Of a DNA stretch of 60,000 nt, positions 25,932 to 37,700 are shown one piece after another. Numbering within the stretch: position 1 is the first letter of the stretch; each line of letters begins with the position of its first letter. This DNA comes from Takakia lepidozioides (lineage: Eukaryota > Streptophyta > Takakiopsida > Takakiales > Takakiaceae): contig CM060734.1 of assembly GCA_030704615.1 (NCBI GenBank), positions 51,602,042 to 51,662,041 of the forward strand. Reading direction: 5' to 3'. Position numbers and translations under genes: made by a program. The notes beneath the pieces were generated by a model that was given only the letters and a program-made list of their open reading frames with translations, did no database searches and was not told where the DNA came from.

Positions 25932-26548
25932 CCACATTTTACAATTATCTAACATCCTTTGCATGACTGAAACAAGAATTCATCACTCAACATCTGAATT
26001 ACAACAATACATAGATACCACAAAATTCAATTATATAGGAGCTTACGATGGTCATGGCGCTTTCATGTTATACACAAAAAAACATGACGCTTAATTAGCC
26101 GAAACATTAACATATATTGGTTCAGAATACATAGCTGTCAATTTCAACATAAATACACGTAAAGCAATATATGTCGTATCTATATATATAGATCACATTC
26201 TACAGACACCAAACTATTTCTAAAATATCTTGAAACTTTCATTTTGAAGGCCCCTCCGCACTGCCCAACAATATTGATATATTACAAATCAATGACAATG
26301 ACTTTGTAAATTCACAGTTACACAACTTTATGAATATGTATAAACTTCAGTCACAATTTCAAATGAGCACAACAAATAGTGGCTCACAATTAGACCACAT
26401 ATGGGCAAATGTGTTAGGGAAAGACTCTAAATCTGGTACCACAGAAGCATATTGGACTGACTATCACAAACCAATATACATCGCTTACAAACTTCCAAAC
26501 AATATTCCTATTTTCGTATCAACACAAATATTATCCCCTTTCATTTAA
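25932..26548 (+). pseudogene. Helitron-associated endonuclease domain remnant
   Basis: Directly after the helicase come ILCMTETRIHHS and FNYIGAYDGHGAFMLY, then after stops LDHIWANV and EAYWTDYHKPIYIAYKLP (open frame 26330-26548). The DHIW and TDHKPI-like words match the exonuclease-endonuclease-phosphatase domain that some Helitron variants carry after the helicase. Several stops and a gap near 26190-26290 show decay. The element ends just before the ARM gene's 3' end. Confidence 0.7.
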
Positions 26549-26590
26549 CCTCCCCTCTCTATTGCTCCCATGGACAGAGCCTCTCGCGGT

Positions 26591-27517
26591 TTACAGCTTG
26601 TTTGAAATGGTTGGCATGGAAGGTGGGTGGAGAGAGATTAAGGATTTAGCTTCTTCTGTGAAGCAAGTGTTTTGTACAATGCCAGCCACGAGTGTGATTA
26701 TCACCGTTCTAACAAAAGCATGCCGATGTTTTTCTGAAGCCTTTGTGGGCACATTCTCGTTGCTGAGTTCAGGGCCCAGAACATTCAACAATGCTCCGGC
26801 AGCACAAATTTGGGTTTGGACCTCAGAGCTTGTGAGCAAGTTTATGAGCAAATGAATGGCCTCACTGTCTCGAATGAGAAGGCGACTCGCCACCTCACGC
26901 GATACGTTTTGTAAGGCCCCTGCCGCTGAGCCACACACACATTGCTGATTACTCTGGAGGAGCTTGATGAGCCATCGAATCCCGCCTTTCTTCCTGATTA
27001 TACGAATGGCATCAACGTCCGAGCTCATGTTATGAAGTGCTCCGACCGCCCTAGCCTTTACATTCACAGACTCAGCGGAGAGCAAGACTACCAATGGTGG
27101 AATTGAGCCAAGGCCACGTACTACTTTACGCCCTTCTGGTTGAAAGCAAATGCTCTGTAACGCCCCCGTTGCATTGGCTTGAAGCTCCTCATCATCTGAA
27201 GTGAGAAACTCAACTAGGGTCGCGGCCCCCCCGCAACTTAATACATTGTTGACATTCTCCTTCTCATAGCACACATTTAAGATAACATTTGCCCCCTCCG
27301 CTTGCAATTTTGTTGTAGATTCTGGATCAGTAATGTGGCGAAGTAGATCAGTGATTGCTCTCTCGCCCACATTTTTTCGGTGTTTTTCTTTCCGAGATAA
27401 TATCTTGAATTGGGTTAGCAAGGGTAAAAGTTGATCCTTCTCTAGCAATTGTTTTGTTGGTCCTCTGAGGCTAGCTTTGATTTGTTGTAGATTTTTAGAC
27501 TCTTCAGGGGACTCCAT
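26591..27517 (-). CDS. Armadillo-repeat protein, 308 aa, intronless
   Basis: The frame encodes about five armadillo repeats at residues 50-250. These are visible as repeated GA(A/L)xxLxxL and (N/T)ATGAL or GALxNxS blocks, for example ANATGALQSICF, ARAVGALHNMS, GSAAGALQNVS and CAAGALLNVLG. ARM solenoids bind other proteins; the overall look is closest to Vac8- or ARMC-like proteins. The N-terminal 50 residues are charged. After the last repeat the tail (residues 260-308) is not repeat-like and includes a hydrophobic VRTVIITLVAGIV stretch. A Helitron remnant ends about 40 bp past the stop codon, so the original C-terminus may have been replaced. No partner or pathway can be named. Confidence 0.8.
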   Translation of the reverse strand: MESPEESKNLQQIKASLRGPTKQLLEKDQLLPLLTQFKILSRKEKHRKNVGERAITDLLRHITDPESTTKLQAEGANVILNVCYEKENVNNVLSCGGAATLVEFLTSDDEELQANATGALQSICFQPEGRKVVRGLGSIPPLVVLLSAESVNVKARAVGALHNMSSDVDAIRIIRKKGGIRWLIKLLQSNQQCVCGSAAGALQNVSREVASRLLIRDSEAIHLLINLLTSSEVQTQICAAGALLNVLGPELSNENVPTKASEKHRHAFVRTVIITLVAGIVQNTCFTEEAKSLISLHPPSMPTISNKL

Positions 27518-28998
27518 GATCCCAAGGCTGACAAAGCTTCAAAGTTGTCAGAAAATTAATTCCTGAGCTTATAAGAATTATGGTGCCGCCTACCGGCTAA
27601 GACCCTCATTCTGGAAAGGGAAGACAAAGTTGCAAGAATCGATTCTCCCAATGTCGCTATCTCAAAAAGAGCCAACAAAGCCCACAATTTGATCTGACAA
27701 AGTGCACAAGCCGAGGAGAAGCATATGTAATATGAAATCCATTTGCTAGCTTAGAGAGATGGAATTTATGAAGACTTTGGGTCTTTTGCTATTTTGCTGC
27801 TCAAGTTTGATCATAGGTCTTGTTGTTTATGCTGTGTAGATGGAGATCACCATGGTATTGACAGACAATGACAATCCTAGAAATCCACTCCACAACAATT
27901 CTTTGAAGCAAAGATGGAGGACTAGATAGTAAAACCCATACATAACTTGTTCCTAGATTCAGCATACACATCACAAAACTCCGGGTACTCTCATCCCTTT
28001 TGTAGATCAACTGAGGATCTATGACATAGATCAACACTCATCATAATTTCGTTTGTCTGCACAACGACTTTAAAGGCCGAGTTACACTGATCTCCTGCAA
28101 AAATGAAAGCTCATAGCGAGACGAGAGCGAGACAGGGTTCCCCAGTCCCCTTATAACCGCCTTTCAACCTCTCATGATGACCCGAATAATAGGTTGTTTG
28201 CCTGGTCTTTAACAATTGTGAACACGACAACGGAGTTGCAAAATCACCAGAATCATGCAATAATCCGTTTGTCAAAACATGATGCAATTCCCAGTCAATT
28301 CCATCACTAAAGACTTGGCTCTTGACCTTCAATCCCTCCAACTCAGAATGCCCATGTGTACGGGTCTTACAAACACTTCACTAATCCATAATCCTCAAGA
28401 TTTTGATTGGATGTGTCGAAGGTCCAGATTCAGAACTGTTGCGGCTTGGAATGATTGACTAGATAAGGGAGATGAACCATAAATGGACAGTTTACCTAGT
28501 GCTCATGGCTAGAATGAGTGGAGAAAAATGGACATAATTTTGATGGATTAGCAAATGAAAAAGTAACAAGATGTAAGCGGTTTCATGAATTATAATTGAA
28601 ACTTGAAATTGATACGATTTTCCAAAGTTTGGACTCATAGACACCTATTTCTGACACATAGGCCCCCCCAGAAGTGAACACCATTCATCCTATTATGGTT
28701 ACTATGCCATCCAATTATAATTCTACGTTGTCTTGAAATATACATAAAGATAGGCTAATTATGAAATTAATATTAACCTTAAATGGACATCAAGTAACCT
28801 TAAATGACTATCCAGTATGCTAATGTGGCATGCCAACAACATGCCCAACAAACCTCCATATGACGGTGCACGTCCCAATATCTGCGTTATAATATACTAA
28901 AGGAACACTAATATGGGCTACATAATGGAGCTCCTTGTTGCTCACCGTTGCGGGCTCCCTTTGCTTGCGTGCGTGCAACTTGAGCATACTGGAGCTGG
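27518..28998. other. Upstream region of the ARM gene and spacer
   Basis: The right flank should hold the ARM gene promoter. The rest is AT-rich with short open frames only. No gene, RNA or clear repeat is recognised. Confidence 0.4.
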
Positions 28999-29197
28999 CA
29001 GCCAGTACTATGATATTTTTTTTATCTTTTACTATTTTGATTTGGTGTTGATTTGGTGTTGATACATGCGTGGCTTGCTTGACATTGAATCGATACAAGC
29101 ACAACTAACTGAATTGTTGCAACATGTAGGGTTAAAATAACATCCACTCATAGCGTTGATTTTGTGTAGGATTAGTTCGTTCATTTTTAATTGTTAA
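28999..29197 (+). repeat. Dispersed repeat, copy 2 (partner at 24053)
   Basis: It matches 24053-24243 nearly end to end, from the CAG/CCA before TATGATATTTTTTT to TTTTTAATTGTTA, in the same orientation. Confidence 0.75.
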
Positions 29198-29841
29198 AGC
29201 CATGAGGAGGGTGATCCTAAGCTATAGGTGATGAATTGGTCCCTTACCATTCAAAAGACAAGTTGAGCTACAATCCATTCATGTAGAAACAGAGTGACTA
29301 GAAGTACCCATGTGCAGAAAAAACTCTAGATACTTCTGTGGTCCTTAGCTCTGATAGTGGACTCTTATAAGCTTGATTTAATAGTGAGTAATAGGCTAGT
29401 TGAGCATGATACTAGTTACGTCCATAGATTGGCTGACAATGAAGCACCTATAGTGAATTCCAAATGTGGGCATCTCATTCTCTCCTCATTATGAGTGTTT
29501 TTGTGTTTTGGTTACACCCAAAGTTGCTTGAACGCAAGATGTAGGAAGGATTCCATTGTGTTGGATGCGGAGCCACCGCTTGGTGATGCAAAGGCTCTTG
29601 CCTCCCATCGACGATGTCTACGATCTCAAAAACGTCACAACCCTATTGAGCCTCTTACGTACAAATCCTATCAGCAATCCAGAACTTGAACCTCCAAACT
29701 ATGGGTTTTGGTTTTTCCGATGAAGAGCATCTAGACGCGATGCATCACGGTTTTGCCCTTCTCTGACAACGATGCAAGGGCACCTTTTGATTCCACGTTC
29801 AACTTAGTACATTGGATTAGAACTTGTAGAAATTCTAGTGG

Positions 29842-30851
29842 TTTGTTACCCCTAAAGGACGAAGCGACCCAAACTGGGTCGGTTAGGTTTAGAAAAGTGT
29901 CTTATCACTGGGGTTAAGCCTGATTTGGGCATGTTTAGGCTCATTGGATAGGTAATCGCGTCAGCTATGAGGTGGCATTTCCCAATTTGTCATTGGGCCT
30001 GGCCCCAGCCACGTGGAACACCTAGAGTATGCCACACTCTTGGTTTTTTCAGCCCCATTTTGGGCAGCTAGCCTGCCCTCCATCCTACGTGTCAACTAGG
30101 GTCAGGTTAGGGAGAAATTCCACGCACCCCAGGGTGGCGCGTCTCCCAACCTTTATTGCGCCCCCCATTGGCAGGCAAAGGCAAAGGCACCCCCCCCCCA
30201 AAACTCACATACCTTAGGGCTACCGGCCAAAAAGTATAGGCAAACATAGGTGCACATGGAGATGTCATGGGCAGGGGAAAAAATCATATGAAGGAAAGCT
30301 CTGATTGGCGCGAAAGTTTTTTTTGTGCTTACACAAACCTGCCCACTACAGTACATCCAGAGCGATTGACAATTAAACGGTTCAGATCTTTTCACCAAAT
30401 TTTCTAAGACGGTTTTGTGCTTGCCCCTTTGAAATTGGGAAATTTGACCCCCCAAATTGGCCATACAAAGCAGCCCACATGAGAACATGTCAGAAAAAGC
30501 TGAAACTTTCAGGGCAGGTGTCTTACCTAGCAGGGTACTTACAAGATTATGGTTTGTGTCATGTCAAAAAATTTCACAGCTGGGAAATTCGATAAGAAAA
30601 GCTGTGTTTTTCACCCCATTGTAAATAAGAAATTTGATTTTGGCCCAACTTCAACATTATAATCTTGCAATCCGGCGGTTCGATTTGGACCAGACTTTTT
30701 GTGGTCATATCTTGGGTAGGTAGGAACATATTACAACGGTCAGTGTTACAGGGCCTGAGTAAATCCCAAGATATAAATTAGTTAGTGGGGAAGGGTCAAT
30801 TTTTTGGGGGTGGACCCAAAAAATGGGGTTAGTCCTTTAGGGGTTAACAAA
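29842..30851. mobile_element. ~1-kb non-autonomous DNA element with terminal inverted repeats
   Basis: The left end TTTGTTACCCCTAAAGGAC (29842-29860) is matched in inverse by GTCCTTTAGGGGTTAACAAA (30832-30851), with a single extra base. The interior has G- and C-runs and no credible open frame. I could not settle a target duplication; TA or TTA inside the repeat is possible. Superfamily unknown. Confidence 0.65.
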
Positions 30852-31771
30852 TGACATAAACAGCCTATTCAAGAAAGTCTTGTTCCATCCATACTTTAAA
30901 TTGGACCACCGAACATTAAGATCACCCGTTGATGTAGAACGTTATGAAGGGACAATCTCAGATATAGCAGATGATTCAAAGCAACTTTCAATTGATGGCC
31001 ACACATTTAGGTGTTTCTACCAATTGTGCAACTGTTATTTGTCACATAGGCTTGGAGTAAGTTAGTATTCTTATGCTAGTTCGATCTAGTTCTGATTTTG
31101 GTGGCGGTATTACAGGGCCATCAACACTTTTACAACCATTTTCTCGACTTGGCAGAGATCAGAATTCAACCTTGTGAAGATTCATGCTATGAGTCATTAC
31201 ATGGATTCCATTCCTGAGGTCAGGGGCTACTTTTGAATATAGTTCCAACCTCTATGAGCACTTGCATATTGCATTAATGAAAGCAGCCTAGGGTCAGCAA
31301 CACTAGGAAAGATTATTCTGGGTATATTGTCAAACATAATAGAAGGCTCCAAGCTCTTAGGAGGAGATAGGGTATGGATCATACCTTGACCTACTTGTTC
31401 ATGCACAAACATTCATCTCTTTCTATATGTAGTCACATTTGACGGACTGATATTAAAAGAGATCACCTAGACCACTCACCATTCTCAGATTGTTTAACTT
31501 CATCTGATTGTTGTCATTTATGTTGAGGCAGTGGAGTCAAGTTTCAATGTCTTTTCTGGATTTCAAGCCAACCCTTGAACTGCCCCACTGCAAGGAACAA
31601 GAAGACAACCACAATAGCCACCTCCCACTGCCTGCTTTCTCAGCATATCTGCAATTTCAAAGGGGGTGAAAGTGAACCCTTGTGGGTTTCAACCCAGTAC
31701 AGGCTATGGTGTGGCAAGGAGTCTGAGAGTCTGAGAAGAGGAGAGAGACGAAGGAGCCTGGGGGAGGATCC
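30852..31771. other. Spacer and probable TsaD promoter
   Basis: No gene is recognised. The last ~250 bp should contain the 5' UTR and promoter of the TsaD/GCP1 gene. Confidence 0.4.
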
Positions 31772-34700
31772 ATGGCGGCAAGGATGGGTGTGGCAGGCGG
31801 TGCAGTGGGCAGGATGGTGGTCCAGGCTGCTGGATTTCCTGCGGTCATGGCGTGTGCTCTGCGTTTGCCGCATCTGCTGCTGCATTCAGCGAGGTTTTCT
31901 GCAAGGGGATCATCTCGGAGGGCGAGCTGGGCAGGCCAATGCTCTCGAGTGTACTCCGTGTTTAGGGATTTGCACGCAGGTTGTGCAGCTGGGTTTGAGG
32001 AGAAGATGAGAGAGAGGAAGGGCGAGCTGGTGCTGGGCATTGAAACCAGCTGTGATGACACCGGTGCCGCTGTGGTCTGTCTGCCAATTATCCTTATTTG
32101 TACTAAAATCGGCTGGGGGAATTGTGCAGCTTATGTATAGTTGAATCTGTCAGTATATAATTTCCGCGCTGAGTGAGTGGCGGGGTCGCTGTCCATGAAA
32201 ACATTCAACGAGGATAGTTGTGATAGTAATCTTGATTTGGTGCGGCAAGATCACTTGTTTCGCTAGAATTTTTGCAGCTGAATAATGTTTTCGACTCCCT
32301 TGTTTTCTGTCGATTACAAATTGCGAACTATTGCTATTGCTATGGGACAACGATTCCATTGGCAGGGAAATGCTAACTTCCAGGAATTCTATGGGTCTGC
32401 CTCTTGGGACGGCATCCTTCCGATGAAGAAATCTTGGATGTGGTGTCTCAGATGTATCACATGTTAGTGCCACTTTGTCGTTGAGTATCTTAGAAGGTTC
32501 CCTCTTACTGGACTTGAGGTTCAGGGTTTAAGGGATCTCTCCAACATGGATCACAGAGTGCATTCTCCTCCCAAGAATATGTAGACTAGGACCCACCGGG
32601 ACAGTTAGCTTGCTTTATCTTCCCGGAAATAGGAAGAGTACAAATAGTGCCCACTTTTTTGAAGAAAGGGGGTTTGAAAGCAAACAGAGAGGGATGGGCA
32701 AGTTTATGGAGAAGGAAGTGCTACTTTCATGGTTGGACGAGATGGAGAGCATTGGCTGCAACAGGCCTTCTCAATATATTTCTTTGTCTGAGAATGGAAC
32801 TTGTGAGGAAAAATATTGAAGTAGGTTAAGCACAAAAATTTCGTTATCGTGGTTGCTCGGTGAGAAAAGGACCTTGTGTGGATGTGGTGTGGCAGGTAAC
32901 TACAAATGGCCTTATTCTGGGTGAAGCACTTGCATCACAGGTACATTTGGTGTTTGCCATTGGCCCACTTCTTGCACTTCATTCCACTGACTGGTCACTG
33001 CAAAGTACATAGATGATTTCTGTTCTTTGAGTTCCCAGTATCATGATGGTTGTGAGTGATAAATGTGTGATTGTGTGTGAAGGCAGATCTCCTTGCACAG
33101 TGGGGAGGTGTGGTGCCCAATCTGGCACAGGGAGAGCACTCCAAGGCTATCGACAGGGTATATTCTCTTTTGGAAAATCGGATATGGATAGACTACTCTT
33201 TGTTTGGAAGTCTTGGTTGATCACCACCAAAATATGGCTTCCCAACTTTTCTCCACAGACAGCTAATTTCCTGTGGAATATGCAGCCTGGTTGTGGAGCC
33301 CAGCATTTTAGTTTCCACCTGATTTTCCAACCATCCTTTGCTGTCAGCACTCACCCCATTTCAAATGAGAGTTTGCCTCAGCTAGTGTCTGTATGTTCTT
33401 GGTGTAAGTGAGATTCCTTGTGTTCACATGGCTTTATGCATCATTGTTGCTCTGCGTGTTTGCTTTAGATGATAAATCCATGCTCAAACGTGATTGTTTT
33501 GTGAATGATGTCAAGATGCGCAGGTGGTAGAAGAAGCTCTGGCAAGCGCAGGAGTGGAGGAATCAGAGCTTTCAGCGGTGGCTGTTACCATTGGCCCCGG
33601 CTTAAGCCTGTGCCTTAGTGGTGAGGCTCTGGCACACTCCTGTCATCCATTACTGGAGTGTTGGAGAATTGAGCAACATTTGAAGGAGTATATTAGTAAG
33701 AATCTGGATAGCTGGAGCACAGTTTTCTGTCTCTAGCAGTCTTTATGTGTCTGTTGCATGACAAAGGGTTCTGCCTGGATGCAGTGGGTGTGAGAAAGGC
33801 CAGGGCAATTGCACGAACACATCGACTGCCACTGATTGGTGTGCATCACATGGAGGCCCATGCGCTAGTGGTCAGGTGCTCTTTTGTGGGCCTCTTTGAG
33901 GTCATTTATTTCCTGTGGATCATTGTGCAGCCGTAGGCTGGCCTTCCACGTTTTAGATCTCCGGATGCCAGTCCTTGGATTGTCTACACTCAGTGTTGGC
34001 ATTTTGGCTTGGTGGCAAGACGCAGGTTGGTTGTGTCTATGGAGAGAAAATATACACATTGACAGTTCGCTGCAAACGTTGGCTATGATGCACCCTTCAG
34101 ACCATAGTCCCTGCAGGATTCTAACTCTCGTGGAGCCAATCATATGGGTCTTCAGCCTACCAGGGTATGAGACCCAGAAAAGGTGCTTAAGAGTGTTGGG
34201 TCGATCGTAGGAGTGCTTGTTTACATGCTGATGTCTTTTTCTGTCTGTGTGTAGGCTGACAGAGCAAGGAGTAAGGTTCCCATTTGTTGTTCTTCTTGTT
34301 TCCGGTATGCTTACCTTTGCGCCTCTCCCTCACTTATACCTTCCCTCTTGTTTGAGATTGTAGATAGTTAATGCTATAAATATCAAGTACTGGTATGATG
34401 CAGAAGGGAATCGCTCCTTGTAGCTTCCAATGAGTTGATTAAATATTTTTTGGATGACAGGGGGTCATAATCTTCTGCTGCTGGCACAAGACGTCGGGCA
34501 ATACTTGCAGCTTGGCACCACTGTAGACGACGCTATTGGCGAGGTGGCTTGCATTCCATAGGAGCAAAGTAATTGTGTGCCTGGAATTTGGTGCTTGTTT
34601 CCTTCTTATTGAGTTCGTCAGGCTTGATGGTCTTGGCCCAGTCCACTCACGGATGTCCGCTCTTTTTTCATTGTTTCTTGTAGTCGTCTTGTACATTTGG

Positions 34701-37700
34701 CTAATGCCATTCCAGTCACTTTCTCCAGTTGTTTTGAGGCCCCGCAGCTTACTATGTAGTGCATGGCATGATATTTTTGACAGCACCTCTTTATAACCAA
34801 ACTGAGTAATATGATGATGTAGGCTTACGATAAGACTGCAAGGCTTCTTGGGCTCGACTTGAAGCACGGAGGGGGTCCTGCACTTGAGCAAATTGCCCTT
34901 GAAGGGGATCCTAATTCCTGCAAGTTTTCTGTGAGTCAACAGTACACTGCCTGTCAAAGAATGCCATACGCAGCTATGGGAAGTTCTCTTATGCTGCATC
35001 TCCTACTTGCATCATGCGGACTACAAAATACACTTCGGGGACTTGTGGGGATTGGCTTGCTTATGATTCCAGCTACAGTTCTCCCCTCACATTGAAATAG
35101 TCTTCCATGCATCTGTCTCTAGAGTATACAGTTACCCTCAAGTCTGGAAATAAGAAGCCACACCATAAATTTCTTTGCTTGTAATAGTTGCTCAGCATGC
35201 CTATCCTTTTTTGACCCATGTTGTATCATTTGACAGGTGCCAATGCGCACTCAGCGGCACTGCAACTTCTCATATGCAGGCCTCAAGACCCAAGTCCGGT
35301 TGGCAATTGAATCTAGAAACATGTCAGTGTTCACAGGTCATCCATTGCATCTAAACTTTGTTGATCAAGTTCATCCTTGCTGTACCATAAGAGCAAGGGT
35401 GGATATGGCCCAATGGGTGAGGTTGGCATTGCTAATAGAACAAACCATGCAAGGCTATGTCATTATTAGATAGGGTTATGCTGATATATTTGACATGGGT
35501 AGAGAGACGCAAAATTACTGGAATCTTTGCCTACCATAACCTCTTGCCTGTAGACCCCATGCCTGAGCAGAAAAGGTGGAAGAGGGGATTTGAATTTGGA
35601 GAAGTTTTCAGTGATGACCTACTGAAGTGTGTGCACAATGTTGAGGAGCTCAACGCCTGGGAATAGTTTTTCTCATAAAGTGTGTTGTGGGTTTAAATGG
35701 AACGCAGTAAGGCTGATGTGCCAGTATCAGAGGCCAGTAGAGAGGAGCGGCGAATGCGGGCCGACATTGCAGCATCTTTTCAGGCAGTTACTCATCTCCT
35801 TCGATAATCTGATATCCACTTTGCTTTTTGGACAGGCAATGGGTGAGGGCAGGTTGTAGGAAATGCATTGAAGATGGGAGCAGTTTTGAGCATAATGAGT
35901 GTAGTTGACCAGCATCATTGTATTGCATCTTTGTAATTCTGGCTTCACTTGGCTGCACAGAGTGTTGCAGTGCTACACTTAGAAGACAGATGCCGCAGAG
36001 CTTTGGAGTGGGCGCGCAACATTGATTCCTCCATAAGTTGCCTGGTAAAGCTAGTGGTTCTGAGAAACATACGAATTGACTTGACATATGCTTTTCCTTG
36101 GCCGCGAATTCATAGAGTTCCGTCCGTCTCAGATAGAATCTTGTTAAAGGACTATGGGACATGGGGATGATCGTGGCCCTGAGGTAGAGAGATTTACCTG
36201 TCATGAGCTACAGCCAGAGCTGTAATGAAATGTTGGTATCTAGTCTTTCCACAGTATGTTCTACTTGAATGACGGAAATCTGACTAAACGTTACATATCA
36301 AATGTGAGTCTGGAGGTCATTCTGCAGTTTACAGAGAGAAATATCTTTGATGTTGCTCTGCTGGATGTGGGTTTTCATGGGTAGGTGGTGTCAGGAGGTG
36401 TTGCTTCCAATCAAGTTGTACGGAGCAAGCTCAGAGTGGTTGCACAAGATGTTGGACTTCACCTTGTCTGCCCACCCCCACGGCTTTGCACAGACAATGG
36501 TCTTTCTCTCTCTCTCCCTCTCTCTCTCCCGCGGACGTTATAAAGCACCATTTCATTTCATTTCTCTCGCTACAAGGCTACGGCAAACAACATCTTATGA
36601 GTACATTCTGTCTGTCTGTCTGTCTGTCTCTCTTACGAAGTTCTGTTCACCAACTTTCAAAGTCTTGAGGCTGAGCCTAAAGCCGTGGCCCTGGCCCTCT
36701 TCAGGGCCAGTAGGTACGTGTTGAGGTGCAAGTAGCTCTCGAAGGCGTCAGCAGGCAATCCCCTTGAGAAACAATGCTATCTACATAGGAGAGGGGAAGG
36801 AAAGGTACCTCTGATGGTGGTTGTATCACTTCTTCCACCGATGGTTTCTCCCTACCTTGCGCTAGGGCGTTCGCCTCCTGCGTCTGGGGCGGTTCCTCTC
36901 CTCCTTGGTCTGGTGACCTTGATTCTGGACTTAGGCCCTCCCCCAGGCAACACCTACATTCTCTTATGAAGTTCAGGTCATAGTGTTCAAAGAAAGCATG
37001 TTGGCATGTTCTACAAGAGCTAATGTGGCTGTTCGGGGCAAGTTTGGCACACCTCCCTCAAGTTCTCAAAGAGATGAATCCAAGGTCAGATGGTGTGGTC
37101 AGTTGAATCGCATGTCTAATAGATAAGCGACAGTATTTCTGGGAAGCAAGACCGTCCTAGTAAACAGGCTAAGTTTGGCAGGAAAGGGTAGAAGAGATTT
37201 TCAAGTATCTGAATATTAGTCCAGAAGAGTTGACCCTATTGGATGAAGCTGACCTGGAGGGGGTTGTTCCTAAAGCAAGCTAAACTAATTGTCTTTACAA
37301 GGTAAGTCACACTACTGGAGTGAGCCCATCACTCAGGTAGTTTCTGTTCAAACTGGGCACAGGGTCTACGTTCACAAGGCTATGGCAATGGCAAGCAAAG
37401 CCTTATGAGTACATTCTCTAACGAAGTTAGGCATAGAACTTCCCTGATTTTGTTACCAGTTTGACATGGTGAGGACCTTGGGACACCAGCTGCCCAGAAC
37501 TCACAGCCATCAGTAGCGGCAGGGGTGACCACCGAGAGCCACTTCTTGGTCAGAGTGTGGTGCAGGTGTATTTATTTGCGTTTAGCCTGAGGGCAAATGG
37601 AGGCCCTTTGCCCTTCATCAATCTATCCATGGCAATCCATGCAAATGGAAATCTGGGTGAGTGGATGACCAGACCCAGGTATGGGTATGATTTCATGACC

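Noticed and set aside
31640-32061. Minus-strand open frames over TsaD exon 1
   Set aside because: The plus-strand frame carries the transit peptide and GIETSCDDTGAA; the others are shadows.
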